Source of the DNA: Linnemannia hyalina
Taxonomy: Eukaryota > Mortierellomycota > Mortierellomycetes > Mortierellales > Mortierellaceae
Direction: 5' to 3'
NCBI GenBank assembly: GCA_019671135.1
Contig: JAHRHY010000013.1
Location: 1,488,001-1,552,000, forward strand
Length of the DNA: 64,000 nt
The position numbers were made by a program, and so were the translations under genes. The notes under the pieces are model-generated. The model had not been told where the DNA came from. It saw only the letters and a program-made list of their open reading frames with translations, and ran no database searches. Below, one piece after another: positions 42,590 through 54,386 of the stretch (position 1 is its first letter; each line of letters begins with the position of its first letter).

Positions 42590-44528
42590 GTGGGAGAAAA
42601 GGAATGACACTGTGTTTCGGAGTGTGGAAGGAGAAGGGTGTGTGTGTTGATTCGATGGCGAGATGGATGTGGAAAAGGTGGTGAAGACAGAGACAGAAAG
42701 AAGGAGAGAGAGTGTGTGTGTGTAATGAATGACAAGAAAGAAAAAGTCGGAGACAAAGCAAAGAAAGAGAAGGGGGCAAGTGAGAGAGAAAGAACGAAGG
42801 GAAAAGAAAAGGTGAAAGCGCAAGGTAGTGCGAAGAGATATCAAAATCTCGGTCCCCTTTTTGCTTTTTATTTTTGTCTGACCATTTCCCACGCAGAACA
42901 AACGAACCAACTACGGAACAGATGTTGTGCACAGAGAGAAAACGATCCCACTGCACCTTATTCATCCTCCCCTTCTTCTTCCCCTTCTCCCCTCTTTAAT
43001 CCTTTCTACACTTTATCATTAGTATCTACTACTCCTTCCTTTCTCCATTCGAGCTGAAAGAGTAGTAGAGTAGTTGAGGTTGTTGCCCGAGATTTTTTTG
43101 TGATTTTTTTGATCGTGAGACGGATAAGGTAATCAATCGGTGATCGTGCCTGGGTGGATCACACTGTTAATTTTCTTAAGGGTATGTAGAAGGGTGTCTT
43201 CTACGTTGCTTTTGAAATGTCCCGACTCCCTCTTTCCTTCTCTCCCAGGCCTAATGAGTCAAGGAGAGTGCGCCTACGGAGGCCGATACGATGGTTGGAG
43301 GGATGGGCGGTGTATGTTGAATGTGAGAAGGTGATAGGGTAAGAGAGAGGCAGAAAGAAAGGGTTAGGGAAAGGGGAAGGAGTGAAGAGAGACAAAGGGA
43401 GAAAGTGGTACTGCCAGTGACCAACATTATTCTCCCTACCCCCTCTTTTTTCTGAGTCATGTCCAAAAGATCCAAACACCCTCCACAACTATGCATGATG
43501 CAACCTATAAAATGAAAACTCGATGGAAACCAGCTGGGCAAGTGTACCCTACACGCCACCGTACAAGGTCACCCAACCGCTATGCCCCCAGGTCAAGGAT
43601 GATCTGTCGTGTCTTTCTAGTCTCGATATCTTTCAGTTCGTTCTCCGACTCATGATGAGCCGTGAAAAAGGGACCCAAGAGAGTGAACCCAATTGCATTC
43701 AACCAATTGGTTCTGTGGTCTTTATTTTCTGATTGGCGTGTGCACAAAACTTGCATGGGCGCCTCCAATGTGTTTAGTGTTTATCTTTTGTATGCTGGTG
43801 TGAGTCGCCATTCCCAGAGCAAATTAATTGTCGTCATATCGTTTTGTATGTTCTTCACCCCAACAAACAAGGTTGTTCGGATGCTTGGAGAGAACAGGGA
43901 CAGAACATGAAAAAGAAAAAAAAAGTTCGTGTTCATGCCGACTGACAAAGTCTTGAACCTCCACTCGTCTCGAGCTTAGGTCCTCATTGTCTCTTCAACA
44001 CAGGAGCCTATGTCCTTGTGAAGAGCATATAATGGCATATTGGTAGCAGAGGTAAGCTGTGAACCAACCCCTCGTTCAGAAACAGCTACAAGACCTACTA
44101 TTACCATCAAAGTAGGGTTTCTGAGATAGCCTCCCCGATCCTCGTCTTTATATTTTAATCCTTCAAGTAGAGCCCACTCGCTTGAACCAACTTTGCATCC
44201 TTCTATCCTTTCCCCCCTCCTTCTCCCACCCGTCCTCCTTGCCCACCTCGGCCATTTGTTACCTTCACTTATCCTACTATTCCAGCCGCCTTCTCTACCT
44301 TGCTCCATCTTCACTACTACACCAACGGTATCCCTCTCTCTGACGACCCACCCTCCTCGACAACCAACGTCCCTTCCAAACACGACCAACTCTCTCCAAA
44401 ATAATCTTTCGAAAACGGAGTCCCTCAACAGGAAAAAACACTCGTGTGTCCCCCCTCCTCCCTTTGTCAACAACTGTCGCCGTCTTCATTGGACAGCGCG
44501 GAGTGAAAAGAAGCGTAGGAGTAATAGA
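42205..44528. other. Divergent intergenic region with a 30-base T run
   Basis: This 2.3-kb stretch lies between divergently transcribed F-box and aspartic protease genes. It holds a run of 30 T at 42559-42588, purine-rich sequence (42630-42830), a pyrimidine-rich stretch just before the protease start (44190-44480), and no convincing gene. Frames seen here on both strands overlap simple sequence. Confidence 0.45.
42559..42588. repeat. Homopolymer run of 30 T
   Basis: Thirty consecutive T on the plus strand. It could be a simple microsatellite or the poly(A) end of an old minus-strand retrocopy, but no retrocopy body or target duplication was recognised. Confidence 0.9.
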
Positions 44529-46083
44529 ATGCGGCTATTAAATGCCATAGGGTGTTGGGCCTTGATCGCTTCGACATCCTGTCTCGTCGTTATTACGGAA
44601 GCTGCAGGTGCCATTAAGTATGTCCTCTGTCACTTTCTTCCACTCTCTTGTCTGTCCGAGTCGCGAAAAGACCAAAAATTCCAAACGCGACGCGTCTCAA
44701 ATCTATTTTCGTGCTACTGATCATGTCTCGCACTCCTCCCTCTTGAACAAACAGGGTTCCGATACATAAGAACGCACACTATCGACAAAACACTCGTGCG
44801 AGGGCACACAAGACATTGAAGAAGTATGGACACCACCGGCGATTATCTCCTCGGGACTTTGGCCGTCTTCCCGTCACCGACGTCGAGAATGATGTCGAGG
44901 TAACGTCTTGTATCCTTCTTCTCGCGCTTCTATTCTTTTTTCCTCCACCTTTTGTCCTCTTTGTACTTTCTTTCTCCTCTTTTTTTGTCACTCATCTTGC
45001 GCTTTTATACCTCAAAGATAAAGAACCTAACAGGCAATTCTTACCTCTAAAAATAATAATGGGATATAGTACTACGGACTGGTGGGGATAGGGACGCCGC
45101 CACAGATGTTCAAGCTAGATATGGACACCGGTTCATCCGACCTCTGGATCCCCTCAATGAAATGCGACCATGACGGGAAATGTTCCCGCCATACGCGATT
45201 CGACCCTTCGCTCTCGTCAACTGTCACAGAACTCAAGACACCCTGGAAGATTGCATATGGCGACGGATCGACTGTCAGCGGACACCTTGCGATTGATCGA
45301 CTCCAGTTTTCAGAGATTACGATCGAGAACCAGTTGATTGGTCTTGCGGATAGGGAGTCGAGTTCTTTTCTAGAGGATGTTGTTGATGGGGTTTTTGGGT
45401 TAGGGTTTCCGTCATTGTCGGCGATGGTGTTGGAGGACCAGAAGGATGCTGAAGCCAAAGTCCAGGGGCCGATCAGCAATACGGTGTTGAGCAGCATCCT
45501 CTCGCACGAGTTAATTCCGGCGCCCGTGTTTGGAGTTTGGTTGGGAAATGGGGATGGAGAGGGGTCGGATGCGAATGGTGGCGATGGTGAGTTTATCTTC
45601 GGATCGATCGACACTTCAAGATTTGAAGGGGAGTTGACGTTCTTGCCGATTACTCATTCGCGGTACTGGCAAGTACAGGTTGATGGAGTGCAGTTGGACG
45701 GGATCGGGGATCTGTCGATCAAGGGCGACACTATTATCGACACTGGTACTACGCTGCTAGTATTCCCGATAGCACAGTCCAAGAAGATCAACAAGGCGAT
45801 TGGAGCCAAGTCGGATCCCTGGGAGGGTTGGATCTTGCCATGTGATTCGAACCAGGAGGGTAGTCTGGATTTCCAGATGGGCGGCAGCCTGTTCTCTGTT
45901 CGGCGCAAGGACCTGGTGAGGGAGAAGGTGCCTCAGAAGAAAGGGTGGTGTTATAGTGCGGTGACGACGACTCCCGGGGACACGATTATCTTTGGGGATG
46001 TCTTTATCCGCAACAACTATTGTGTCTTTGATGTTGAGCATATGACCATTGGCATTGCACCTGTGAAGCGGCGGCACCCTTGA
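44529..46083 (+). CDS. Pepsin-family (A1) aspartic protease, secreted
   Basis: Exons 44529-44617, 44755-44899 and 45070-46083 give 415 residues. An N-terminal signal peptide (LLNAIGCWALIASTSCLVVI) and a basic propeptide (VPIHKNAHYRQNTRARAHK) precede the mature domain. The mature part starts near YYGLVGIGTPPQ (79-90). The two catalytic aspartates are in DTGSS (Asp97) and DTGTT (Asp302), and the flap Tyr is in YGDGS (Tyr141). It should be an acid endopeptidase, made as a zymogen and secreted or vacuolar. The YYG-x-V-x-I-G-TPPQ motif is completed only by the third exon, which supports splicing. No GPI-anchor tail was seen. The exact subfamily is not determined. Confidence 0.93.
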
Positions 46084-46342
46084 TGTCGTCGTCTTCGTCG
46101 TTGTATATTATTATTATACTTTTTCCATGTACATGTACAGTACAATAACATCATGCTCAATTGCTTCTTTCCGTGTTTTGGTTGTGCGTGTATGAATAAG
46201 TAAGTCTATGCGCAAGTCGGTAATGATTGCATCGGCTCGAAGGGTGTTTCCGTGCTTCCGTGTCTCGCTCTGTCTGTGTGTCTGTCTGTGTCCATGGTCC
46301 GTGGACTGAAATACGAATGACGATCGATGGTGACTCAAAAGC

Positions 46343-46384
46343 CCTTGTCCCCTTTGTCCCTTTGTCCCTTTGTCCCTTTGTCCC
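46343..46384. repeat. Four to five 8-9-bp tandem repeats (cccttt-gt) upstream of TANGO2
   Basis: Successive cctttgtcc / ctttgtccc units run just over 200 bp upstream of the TANGO2-family start codon. Simple tandem repeat in the promoter or leader region. Confidence 0.85.
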
Positions 46385-46611
46385 ACACATCCGGCTCACC
46401 CTCTTTTGGTCTTGGGCGCTGGCGTCTCTTCTGCATTCTCCTCTTCCCCCACAACGCATAAAAAGTAACGGCTCACGACGCTCCTTCCTCTTCTTTTCTT
46501 TTCTTTTCTCCAGATTACAACACAAAACACATTCACTCACATCACTTTCATTTCAACTACCCAGTTACACTTTCATCACTCTCAACACTCAATACACCAC
46601 AGCAACAAGCA

Positions 46612-48251
46612 ATGTGCATCTTACTCTGGACACTGCCCTCAAGCAACCACCCCCGGTTCAAGTTGTAAGCACCCCTCACATCGCACAATCAATCATTCTA
46701 CAACAAACACAACCGAAATGTCAACATGAACGAAAGAGACACAACCAACCCTTTTCACCCCTGCATACTCACCCATTCACTCATACCTCTGTTGCTGTGA
46801 CAACAAACTTGAAAAATAGTGCACTGGCAAGCAACAGGGACGAGGCCCTAGGACGAGAGACCTCCCGCGCAGATTTTTGGGACCTCGACCCCGTCCTTTC
46901 CAAAGCCATCCGCCAATCTTCCTCCTCTTCTTCCGATGACAACCTCCCAACCCCAGCCACAGCTCCAGTCCCGGCACCAACTCCACGGCGTCCAAGTCCA
47001 GTGGGAGTCCTGACAGGCCAAGACCTCCAACCCTCCCAAGCAACCAACTACACCATCCAAGAACTCTTCTCCTTCTCTTCCTCCTCCCCCTCCTCACAAG
47101 AACAAGAACAGGAGCAGGTGGCGCTGACACTGGACACAAAGGATATTCCGGGGACATGGCTCGGGATGACGACCCATGGCGATTTTGTAGCATTGACGAA
47201 TTTCCGGGAGAGTGATGCATACATGGCCATAGAGCGGGATCCCAAGTTGTCGAGGGGTAAAGTCTGTGGCGAGTTTTTGGTCACTATGGCTGCTGCGCAT
47301 CATAAGGAGGAGGAAGGTGGCGATGAGGAAGTTGTCGACTCGGCGCAGGGTAGTGACACTGGATCCGTATCAACATTGGCGGACGAAATTGTGAATGGCT
47401 CTGACAAGAGTAGGAACGGGAAGACTGGATGCAGGGTGAGGAAAGATCAGGCGGAAAAGTGGATCAGGAGACGTGCAGTCGGATGGGAGGACGAGTTTGA
47501 AGGGTTGAATTTGTTGGTGGTTCAGAATGCAGGTGACCAGCAGTGTGTCGGAGGCAACCGTCTGGGATCTGAACTCAGCGTCTTTGACAAATCTGACACC
47601 ACGACCACAGATGTTGGAAATGGAACTGGAACTGCAGGGATCTTGGAGGGCAGTGTGGTGGGTGTGAGCAACTCGGTGTTTACACAACCTTGGACCAAGG
47701 TCAAGATGGGCGTCAAGGCGTTGGAGACTGTCTTGAACCAGAGTATCGACCTCTTTGGCACTGGAGCCCACGCCTCATTCAGCAGTAACAATAACTCGGG
47801 ATCAGAACAATCAACTATGGACGACGATACAAAGGAGATAGCGTGGCTGGTGATCCAAATGTTGACATTCCTCCGGACCAACACCCAACCTTTCCCAGAG
47901 GAAGACAGCACAAGCCTCACAAGACTGGTCGACGGTCTTCGCGAACGAGTCTTTATTCCGCGCATCGGATTGGGTGGACCCGCCACGGAATACGGGACAC
48001 GGTCAAGTACCATCGCACTCTTTGGGCGAGAGAGAGACGGAGAAGCGAGCGTGGCGGTGTTTGTGGAGAAGGTCTGGTATAGCAACCTGGATGCCTTAAC
48101 AGGAGAGAGAACTGAGTATGCACCAGATAGCTCGGAGGGTCTGGTCTGGTGGCAAGGACGAGTCGGTCAGCCTCGTCAACAGTGGAGGCATATTGTTGGA
48201 GACGAGTTGGAGCATTTGCTGAACCATGCGCGTGACATCCCCCGTCTTTAG
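46612..48251 (+). CDS. TANGO2: TANGO2/NRDE family protein
   Basis: Exon 1 (46612-46664) reads MCILLWTLPSSNHPRFK. A GTAAGC...TAG intron (46665-46819) joins to exon 2 (46820-48251) as FALASNRDEALGRETSRADFW, for 494 residues. The Cys at position 2 and NRDE at 23-26 are the family signature, followed by GTWLGMTTHGDFVALTNFRE and RGKVCGEFL. A long frame exists further upstream but lacks the MC start, so it is not used. TANGO2 proteins are linked to Golgi organisation, mitochondria and haem or lipid handling; the biochemical activity is not settled. This copy has low-complexity insertions (Pro/Ser/Gln-rich 50-115; a Glu-rich stretch). The end (LEHLLNHARDIPRL) is ordinary. It lies tail-to-tail with RAC1. 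Confidence 0.9.
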
Positions 48252-48829
48252 TTCCTTTCTTTCTTGGCGCCACTAAATACACCTGTTAATTAACCCTATC
48301 ACCCATCATTGCAGTTAAAAAAAAGGGCGCTTTGGTGCATTGTGCCTTTATTGCATACATGATCGAGAAGGTCGGGTATATTCGATTGTTTATTGTTCAA
48401 TATCTCGCTTCTTTTCCAATTGGTTCATCAAATGAAGACGTCCATCGGACGAAAAATAGGGTTACCCGGTGGAAAAAGGGTTCATCGGTGAAAAAAAAGG
48501 TCCAAGGGGTCAATCAGTCACGACAAGCCAAGAGGTCACGAAGGAGGGGTATGGCGATCAAGTTTTGTATCGAATTGTATTTGGTTGTAAGAAGTAGACA
48601 CGAAAAAAGAAAAGGAGGAAGTAAGAGGCGGGGAGGGGGTGAGGAGGTGGGTGTGTGAGAAATCGCGACTGTGCTCATCATCCTCCTTCAGAGGACGAAC
48701 CTGCATTCACGAACTCACATATCATTAACGGAGAAGGGAAGAGAAGAGAAAAGAACTATGTTTTTTAAGAATTGGGGGATATATATGGAGAAAAAAGAAT
48801 AGAAAAGAGGGCCGCGAAACGCTCCATAC
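48252..48829. terminator. Convergent 3' region between TANGO2 and RAC1
   Basis: This 578-bp stretch receives the 3' ends of two convergent genes. It is A-rich in its second half and must contain both polyadenylation regions. No gene was seen. Confidence 0.4.
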
Positions 48830-51516
48830 TTAGAGGATGAGGCACTTCTTGGACTTTCTCGTGGGCTGGACGGGGCAGAGGACGGCACGGATGGCCTCGT
48901 CAAAGACGTTCTTGAGACCCTTCTGGGTCAAGGCTGAGCACTCGAGGTAGCGGACAGCAGAGATTTCCTTGGCCATCTGAAGACCCTGAGGGTATGTGAT
49001 GGGCATCATGCGCTTCTCACGCAACTTGTCCAAAGTCTCCTTCTCCTCGCGCAAATCCAACTTGGTACCCACAAGAATGGTGGGGATGTTGGGAGCGTGA
49101 TGGCTAATCTCAGGGTTCCACTATTTTACAGAGAAAAGGGTACGGTTAACATCAATTGTCAATTGTAGATCGGATTGGTTTACTGTCTACTACTGGCAAA
49201 AGAAAGGAGGTCGTTCGATAGGGGTGTAGGATGAGGTAATGGCACGGGGTTCTTGGGCAAGGGCGCATGGCTATGTCCCGGACCAAATGCAATCCAGTCC
49301 AGTGCCCCACGTCCAGTTGAAGCTTGCAGCTGCTTGCAGTCCATAGACTTTTTTCTTTTCTTTAAACCCCCTAACTCCCGGACCACTTTGGTGTGTGTAT
49401 GTATCGGAACCCTCGTTCTTCATTAGGAGCTGTCAAGCACCTTTTTCACGTTTTTGTTTCTCCGTCCTTGTTATTCCTCCATTGTCGATCGAGTTTGTCC
49501 TGCTGCTTTGTCGTCCATCTCTCTCTTTGTTGTTGGGTAAAATCGCATGTCGGTCCAAAAGATGAAACGCATTATGCCAATGTCTCCTGATATCCCAATT
49601 CTCCTTTGGCTGATGTGCTCAAGTAATCGACTCTTGACCGAAAAGCCTGAGAGCAAAAAACAAAGAGGTCAAACTGAACGGCCTTCTTTTTCTTCTCAAG
49701 CCTTTTGCTGTGCCAAATCCATGCGATGTTGTTGTCTGTCGTGGTTTGCCATAGCAATGTCGGCCCTTTTCCATTGTCCATTGTCCTGTGTCCTTTCCGC
49801 CGCTGTTTGTCTGTCGGACAAATTTGAGCCGTGAGCACAACAACAACGCTTGCGACTAGCATGAATTGAGAAAATAGCAATAGGGCGGCGAACGATATTT
49901 CATGGCGCCATCTCGCTGATTTTTCTCTGCCCTGACGTCCAGTGTCCTGTCTCCAGTGTCTAGCGCCTTTGTCCAGCTCCATCTACTTATATTTACTGTT
50001 CCCTTTTTTCTTCCAATGATAAACAATACCCCAGTGAACAGATGGATGTATGGAAAAAAGGGTAAAAAAAAGGCTCATTGAGGGAGAGAGAAGGAAGGTT
50101 GCACGAAGTAATAATTGCTTTTTCATACTTCCTCTCTTGCCTTTTTTTGCTCGTGGTCGTACCATTCGCCGCCTCTTTTGTCATTTCATTGATCTTTCAG
50201 CCTTTACTTCTTCGTGGTCGTACACAGACTTTTTTCTGTTCATTTCATTTCATTTCTTTGTTTCCTCTTTGTTTCCTTGTTCATTTCATTCCCTCCAAAC
50301 AATTGCTGTCGTGCACAGTTTGTACCTCACCCCAGAAACCCCATAAAAAAGATGCGGTGGAAAGAATATGAAGAGCGAAAACAAGATGAACAGGAATGTA
50401 AAAGTTACCTTGGTCTTGACGTTCTCGAAGGAGGGAGGGGAGACGAGAGAGAAGCAGATGAGGAAGACGTCTGTCTGGGGGTAGGAGAGAGGACGAAGAC
50501 GATCATAATCCTCCTGTCCGGCGGTATCCCAGAGACCGAGGTTGATGGGTTTTCCATCGACCATGACATTGGCCGAGTAGTTGTCAAAGCTGTTTATAGA
50601 TAAAATGAGGAAAAGAGCGGGGATTAGATTAGCTTCTACCACGGATGAACGTTGGAAAGTCAATGTTGGACAACGTTGGAGAACGAGGGCTGTTATGGTC
50701 CACTTTCAATGTATGTTTTCGTAGGCTTTTCTTCTGACTTCCAATGTATTTTCTCTTGGCCTTCTCTTCTTCTCTCATTCTCTACCACTGTTGTACAGTG
50801 AAGTGCCATCCTCAAGGTAATATCCAATGGATGTAATATTCTTCGCTAATCTGTTTCTGTTTTGTAAACTGTCATCAACATTCCATGTAACTTACACAGT
50901 GGGAATGTACTCGCCGGGGAACGCGTTGGTGGTGTAACTGATGAGGAGACAAGTCTATTATGTTTTCAGGAGGGGTTGTTTGTGTTGTTGTTATTAGTCG
51001 TCCTCGTTGATTCATTCTTCTTCCTGCATTTCAACAAGTGGTTGTCGAGGAGGACATCATCATCTTGCAGAGGTAGTCGAAGTGCATTGCTAATAGGTAC
51101 CTTTCCGACAGCACCGTCTATTTCATTTCAAATGACAAAAAGAGAGAGAGAGAGAGAGAGTGGGAGAGACAGAAGAGACCGTTAGCATATGGTATTTGGT
51201 GGAGAAGGCGCGCGGATATCCAAGACATGTATTGTAGGAGAGAAGACGGACGACATGGATGGTGGCGCTATGTCTTTTTCTCTAGTGTCTGTTCTCCAGC
51301 TGGTTGTTCCGACACGAGGCTGTCGTTTGAGTATGTATGTATTTATGTATGTATGTATGTTTGAGTGAGACCAATAAAGAATGGAGGACAATAATCAGCT
51401 GAATGAGTGTGAGTGGATGATGATGAACAGTTTGCTGAGTAGGAGTAGGAGTAGGAGTAGGAGTGAAGGAAGGAAGGAAATATACCTCCGACAACGACAC
51501 ACTTGATGGCCTGCAT
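48830..51516 (-). CDS. RAC1: Rho-family GTPase Rac1
   Basis: Five exons on the minus strand: 51516-51486, 51117-51101 (only 17 nt), 50954-50896, 50589-50409 and 49120-48830, giving 192 residues, exactly the Rac length. All G-box motifs appear after splicing: GDGAVGKT (P-loop), the effector region [26 protein letters not shown] and [27 protein letters not shown] followed by WNPEI separates Rac from Cdc42. The C-terminus [10 protein letters not shown] has a polybasic stretch and a CaaX box for geranylgeranylation. It acts at the plasma membrane as a switch for polarised growth, actin and NADPH-oxidase control. Two donors are weak (GTATAT, GTACCT). Intron 1 (368 bp) holds simple repeats. Confidence 0.96.
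51320..51465. repeat. Simple repeats in RAC1 intron 1
   Basis: A (GTAT)n run with one interruption lies at about 51328-51361, and four gtagga units (gagtaggagtaggagtagg) lie at about 51440-51464. Confidence 0.85.
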
Positions 51517-54386
51517 GATGGATTAAATGAACAAAGAGAGGGAAAAGGGGAAGAGGGATGGAGGTATATGAAGGTGAAGGTAGCAGTTGGAGGTCGAGAG
51601 TGAAGAGTGAAGCAAAGAAGAAGAGAGAGAGAGAGAGAGAGAAGAAGGAAAGAAAAGGAAAAAAGGAGAGGAAATGTAAAAAGCACAAAAAAGAAAAAAA
51701 GGCGACGCTGATTTGATTTGATTCCTCCATTTCTGCCTATGGAAAATATGGAAAATATGAAATTGAGAGGGAGCAAAGGGGAAAGTTTATTTCACTCGTG
51801 CTAGCCACCACACCTCCACCGCATACCGAATGCTACTCCACTAAAAGACAAAGGGAACTCGTCGTCGTTGCCGTAGTCGTCGACAGTTGGACAGCCGTTC
51901 GCTTTTCACTCGCCACTCGCCATCTTCTATCCTTCTTTCTTCTCTGCCCTCAATCTCATTTTTCATTTGCCTTTCTTGGTTTTGCCACTGGACTTGGATG
52001 CTCATCAGAAAACAATTAATGACAAACAGCTGGCAGACCCAATGTACCCCCTCGCAAATAGTCGTCAGTCGCCATCTCTTCTGTTGTAGTCGATGGCCAT
52101 GCTTTTGTCTTGTCCGTAGTAGTCTGCTTCATGTATCTCTTCATCGACAAGAACAAGAGATGAACTGTAGGGTAGAGTCTGGAAGCTCATCGACACCCAC
52201 AATGGGGACAGGCCACTAGACGAAATGCTCGTTGTTGAACCCTGCTGTGATAAAACGCAAAGGGACCAACCATGCGACATTCATACAAAACACATATCCA
52301 ATTACAGTCGAAACCATACGAGAGCACTTTTGAGTATTCTCTTCTTTTTCAAAATACATTGAATATGCTTAGCAGCCATTGGCATCCCTTCGCATGGCAT
52401 CGCATGGTCTTCAAAATGGCTCAATTTATTTATTACTTTGTTCATTCTAATCGTGCATGCGTCTTCTCGTTTTTATTTTCGTTGTCCATTGTTTCTCGCT
52501 CTTGGTATCACATCCTTCTCTTCCTCTATGCTCATGTTCATGTGTGTATGAGTGTACGTGCGTGTGTTAATATGAAGGCAAGCGTAACCTTGCTGACTTG
52601 TTTGGTTGACTAATACAAAGGGAAAGGAAAACGCTCTCGTCAATAATAGCTTTTCCTCTCTATTTTGTTCTTGTTCCTTGTTCCGCACTGTCGTAAGGTT
52701 CACCATGTTCATTTCTCTTTTTATATTATTTTATTGTGCCCGGTTATCATCGCGGCTCATCATCTCTTCATCGTGGGTCCGATTGTATTAGCATACGCTC
52801 ATCCTCCCAAAACGGCATTGGTATTGGCATGGACATCTTTGAAAATGTCGGCCGTTCGGTCTATTCATAAAGCAACGGTCTAGTCGTTTGTTCATTTGCA
52901 TTCTTACAGGAAAAAAAAAAAAAAAAAAAAAAGAGTAGAGTTTCATGAAATGAGCGTGTTTTGAGAGCATCAACACCCAGCCGGCGCTCTCTTACTTTGT
53001 CCTATTGTTGCCGTTGCTACCACATTCCTTTTCTCGTTTTATTAGTTTGTCCTTTGGTTTTGGTCGTTCGTTTCTTCCTCTTCACCTGTCAACAACTCAT
53101 ACTTTGTCATCTTACTCTTCACTGATGTGGTTGTTGTTCGCTGTCTTGGCCCATCCCTATTTCACTTGTGCCTATGCTCTACACTTGAAAGTGAGAAACA
53201 GAGGTGTAATGGTCAAACCATGCCATGGACACTGGAGGATATGAATCCGGAGTAAGAAAGAAATGGGCTCACACATTTTTTATTTCTTCTCAACGGACAT
53301 CCAACAACGCATCCAATTTTTCAGGTACCATCGATTATGGACACCCCTTAATCACTGCACATGAATAGGAAATAAGGGAAAAGAAGGAAATAATGGAATA
53401 CAAAAAAAATTGTTCTTGTAATTGACCGATGGGCCTGATCAATTAGAGAGACTGGAGAGAAGGGACTCGTCTTATTCAGTCGCGTTCGCGTCAAATAGAA
53501 TCTCTCGCGGTTCCTCTACTTACAGGGGTGAGGAGAAGAAGAAAGCCTTTTACCACTTTGCATCGTTCTATCATGTTGTAAAAGCCGTTGGGTTTGACAT
53601 AACAAAGGGGTTGTTGTGGGGGAGTGTTTGCATGTCAGGAGGCTGAGAGAACATACAAGTGTCTGTGGGTCATACATATATTTAGCGCGAAGAGAAGGAA
53701 ATGAAAAGGCGGCAATCGGATAGGAGTCGTTTTGATGGGGGTATAGACGTGCCATAGCGAGGGATATGAACATAGAGGTGAGCGATACGAGTCTGTGAAG
53801 GGGATGAAGAAGGAAAAAAAAGATGGGGAATGACTTGTCTTTATCGGCGAACATGCCCTTCAATGTTTATTTGAGAGCACACCACGAAAGAGAGAGAAGG
53901 AGGCAAAGGCAAAAGTAAAGAGAAAGGGAAATCGGATAAAAATGGTGAATGTGACATGGTGGTCCAAGCAAGCAGGGCAAGGTGTGCCAACAAGTTGTTT
54001 CCGCTGTGTGTTTGTGTGAATAAAATAGAGCGAGTGAAGAGAGAAGGAAAGAAGAGAAAGTAAGAGTAACGGGATGCCTTGACATGGAACAAGGACGAGC
54101 GAGAGAAAGGAAGGGAGTAAAGAAACCTAAAAGGAAGAGATAACGAAGCAAGCGATAATACAGGCAGGCGATAATACAGACGAGCGAGGATGACCACTAT
54201 CATTCGTAATCGAATGCATTGGTCAACAAAGCACACCCACCAAACATGTCAGGCCAAGAAAATAAAAAAATCACCTCTCGTCTTTCCTTCTTCCCCTTCT
54301 CTCGACCTCTTTTCCTTTCCTTTCACTCTTCACCCCTTTCTCTCTCACCCTCATTCCTCCACACACACAACCAAAACAAAACCAGA
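51517..54386. other. Divergent intergenic region between RAC1 and glycogen synthase
   Basis: 2.9 kb without a recognised gene. A GA-dinucleotide run at 51620-51645 lies in the likely RAC1 leader, and a 23-base A run is at 52911-52933. Short frames on both strands lack domains. It includes the two promoters, but no certain site can be named. Confidence 0.45.

Noticed and set aside
46227..46611. 5' extension of the TANGO2 reading frame
   Set aside because: The family starts with Met-Cys directly before NRDE. Splicing from 46664 to 46820 restores this, while the extension is low-complexity and would interrupt the signature.
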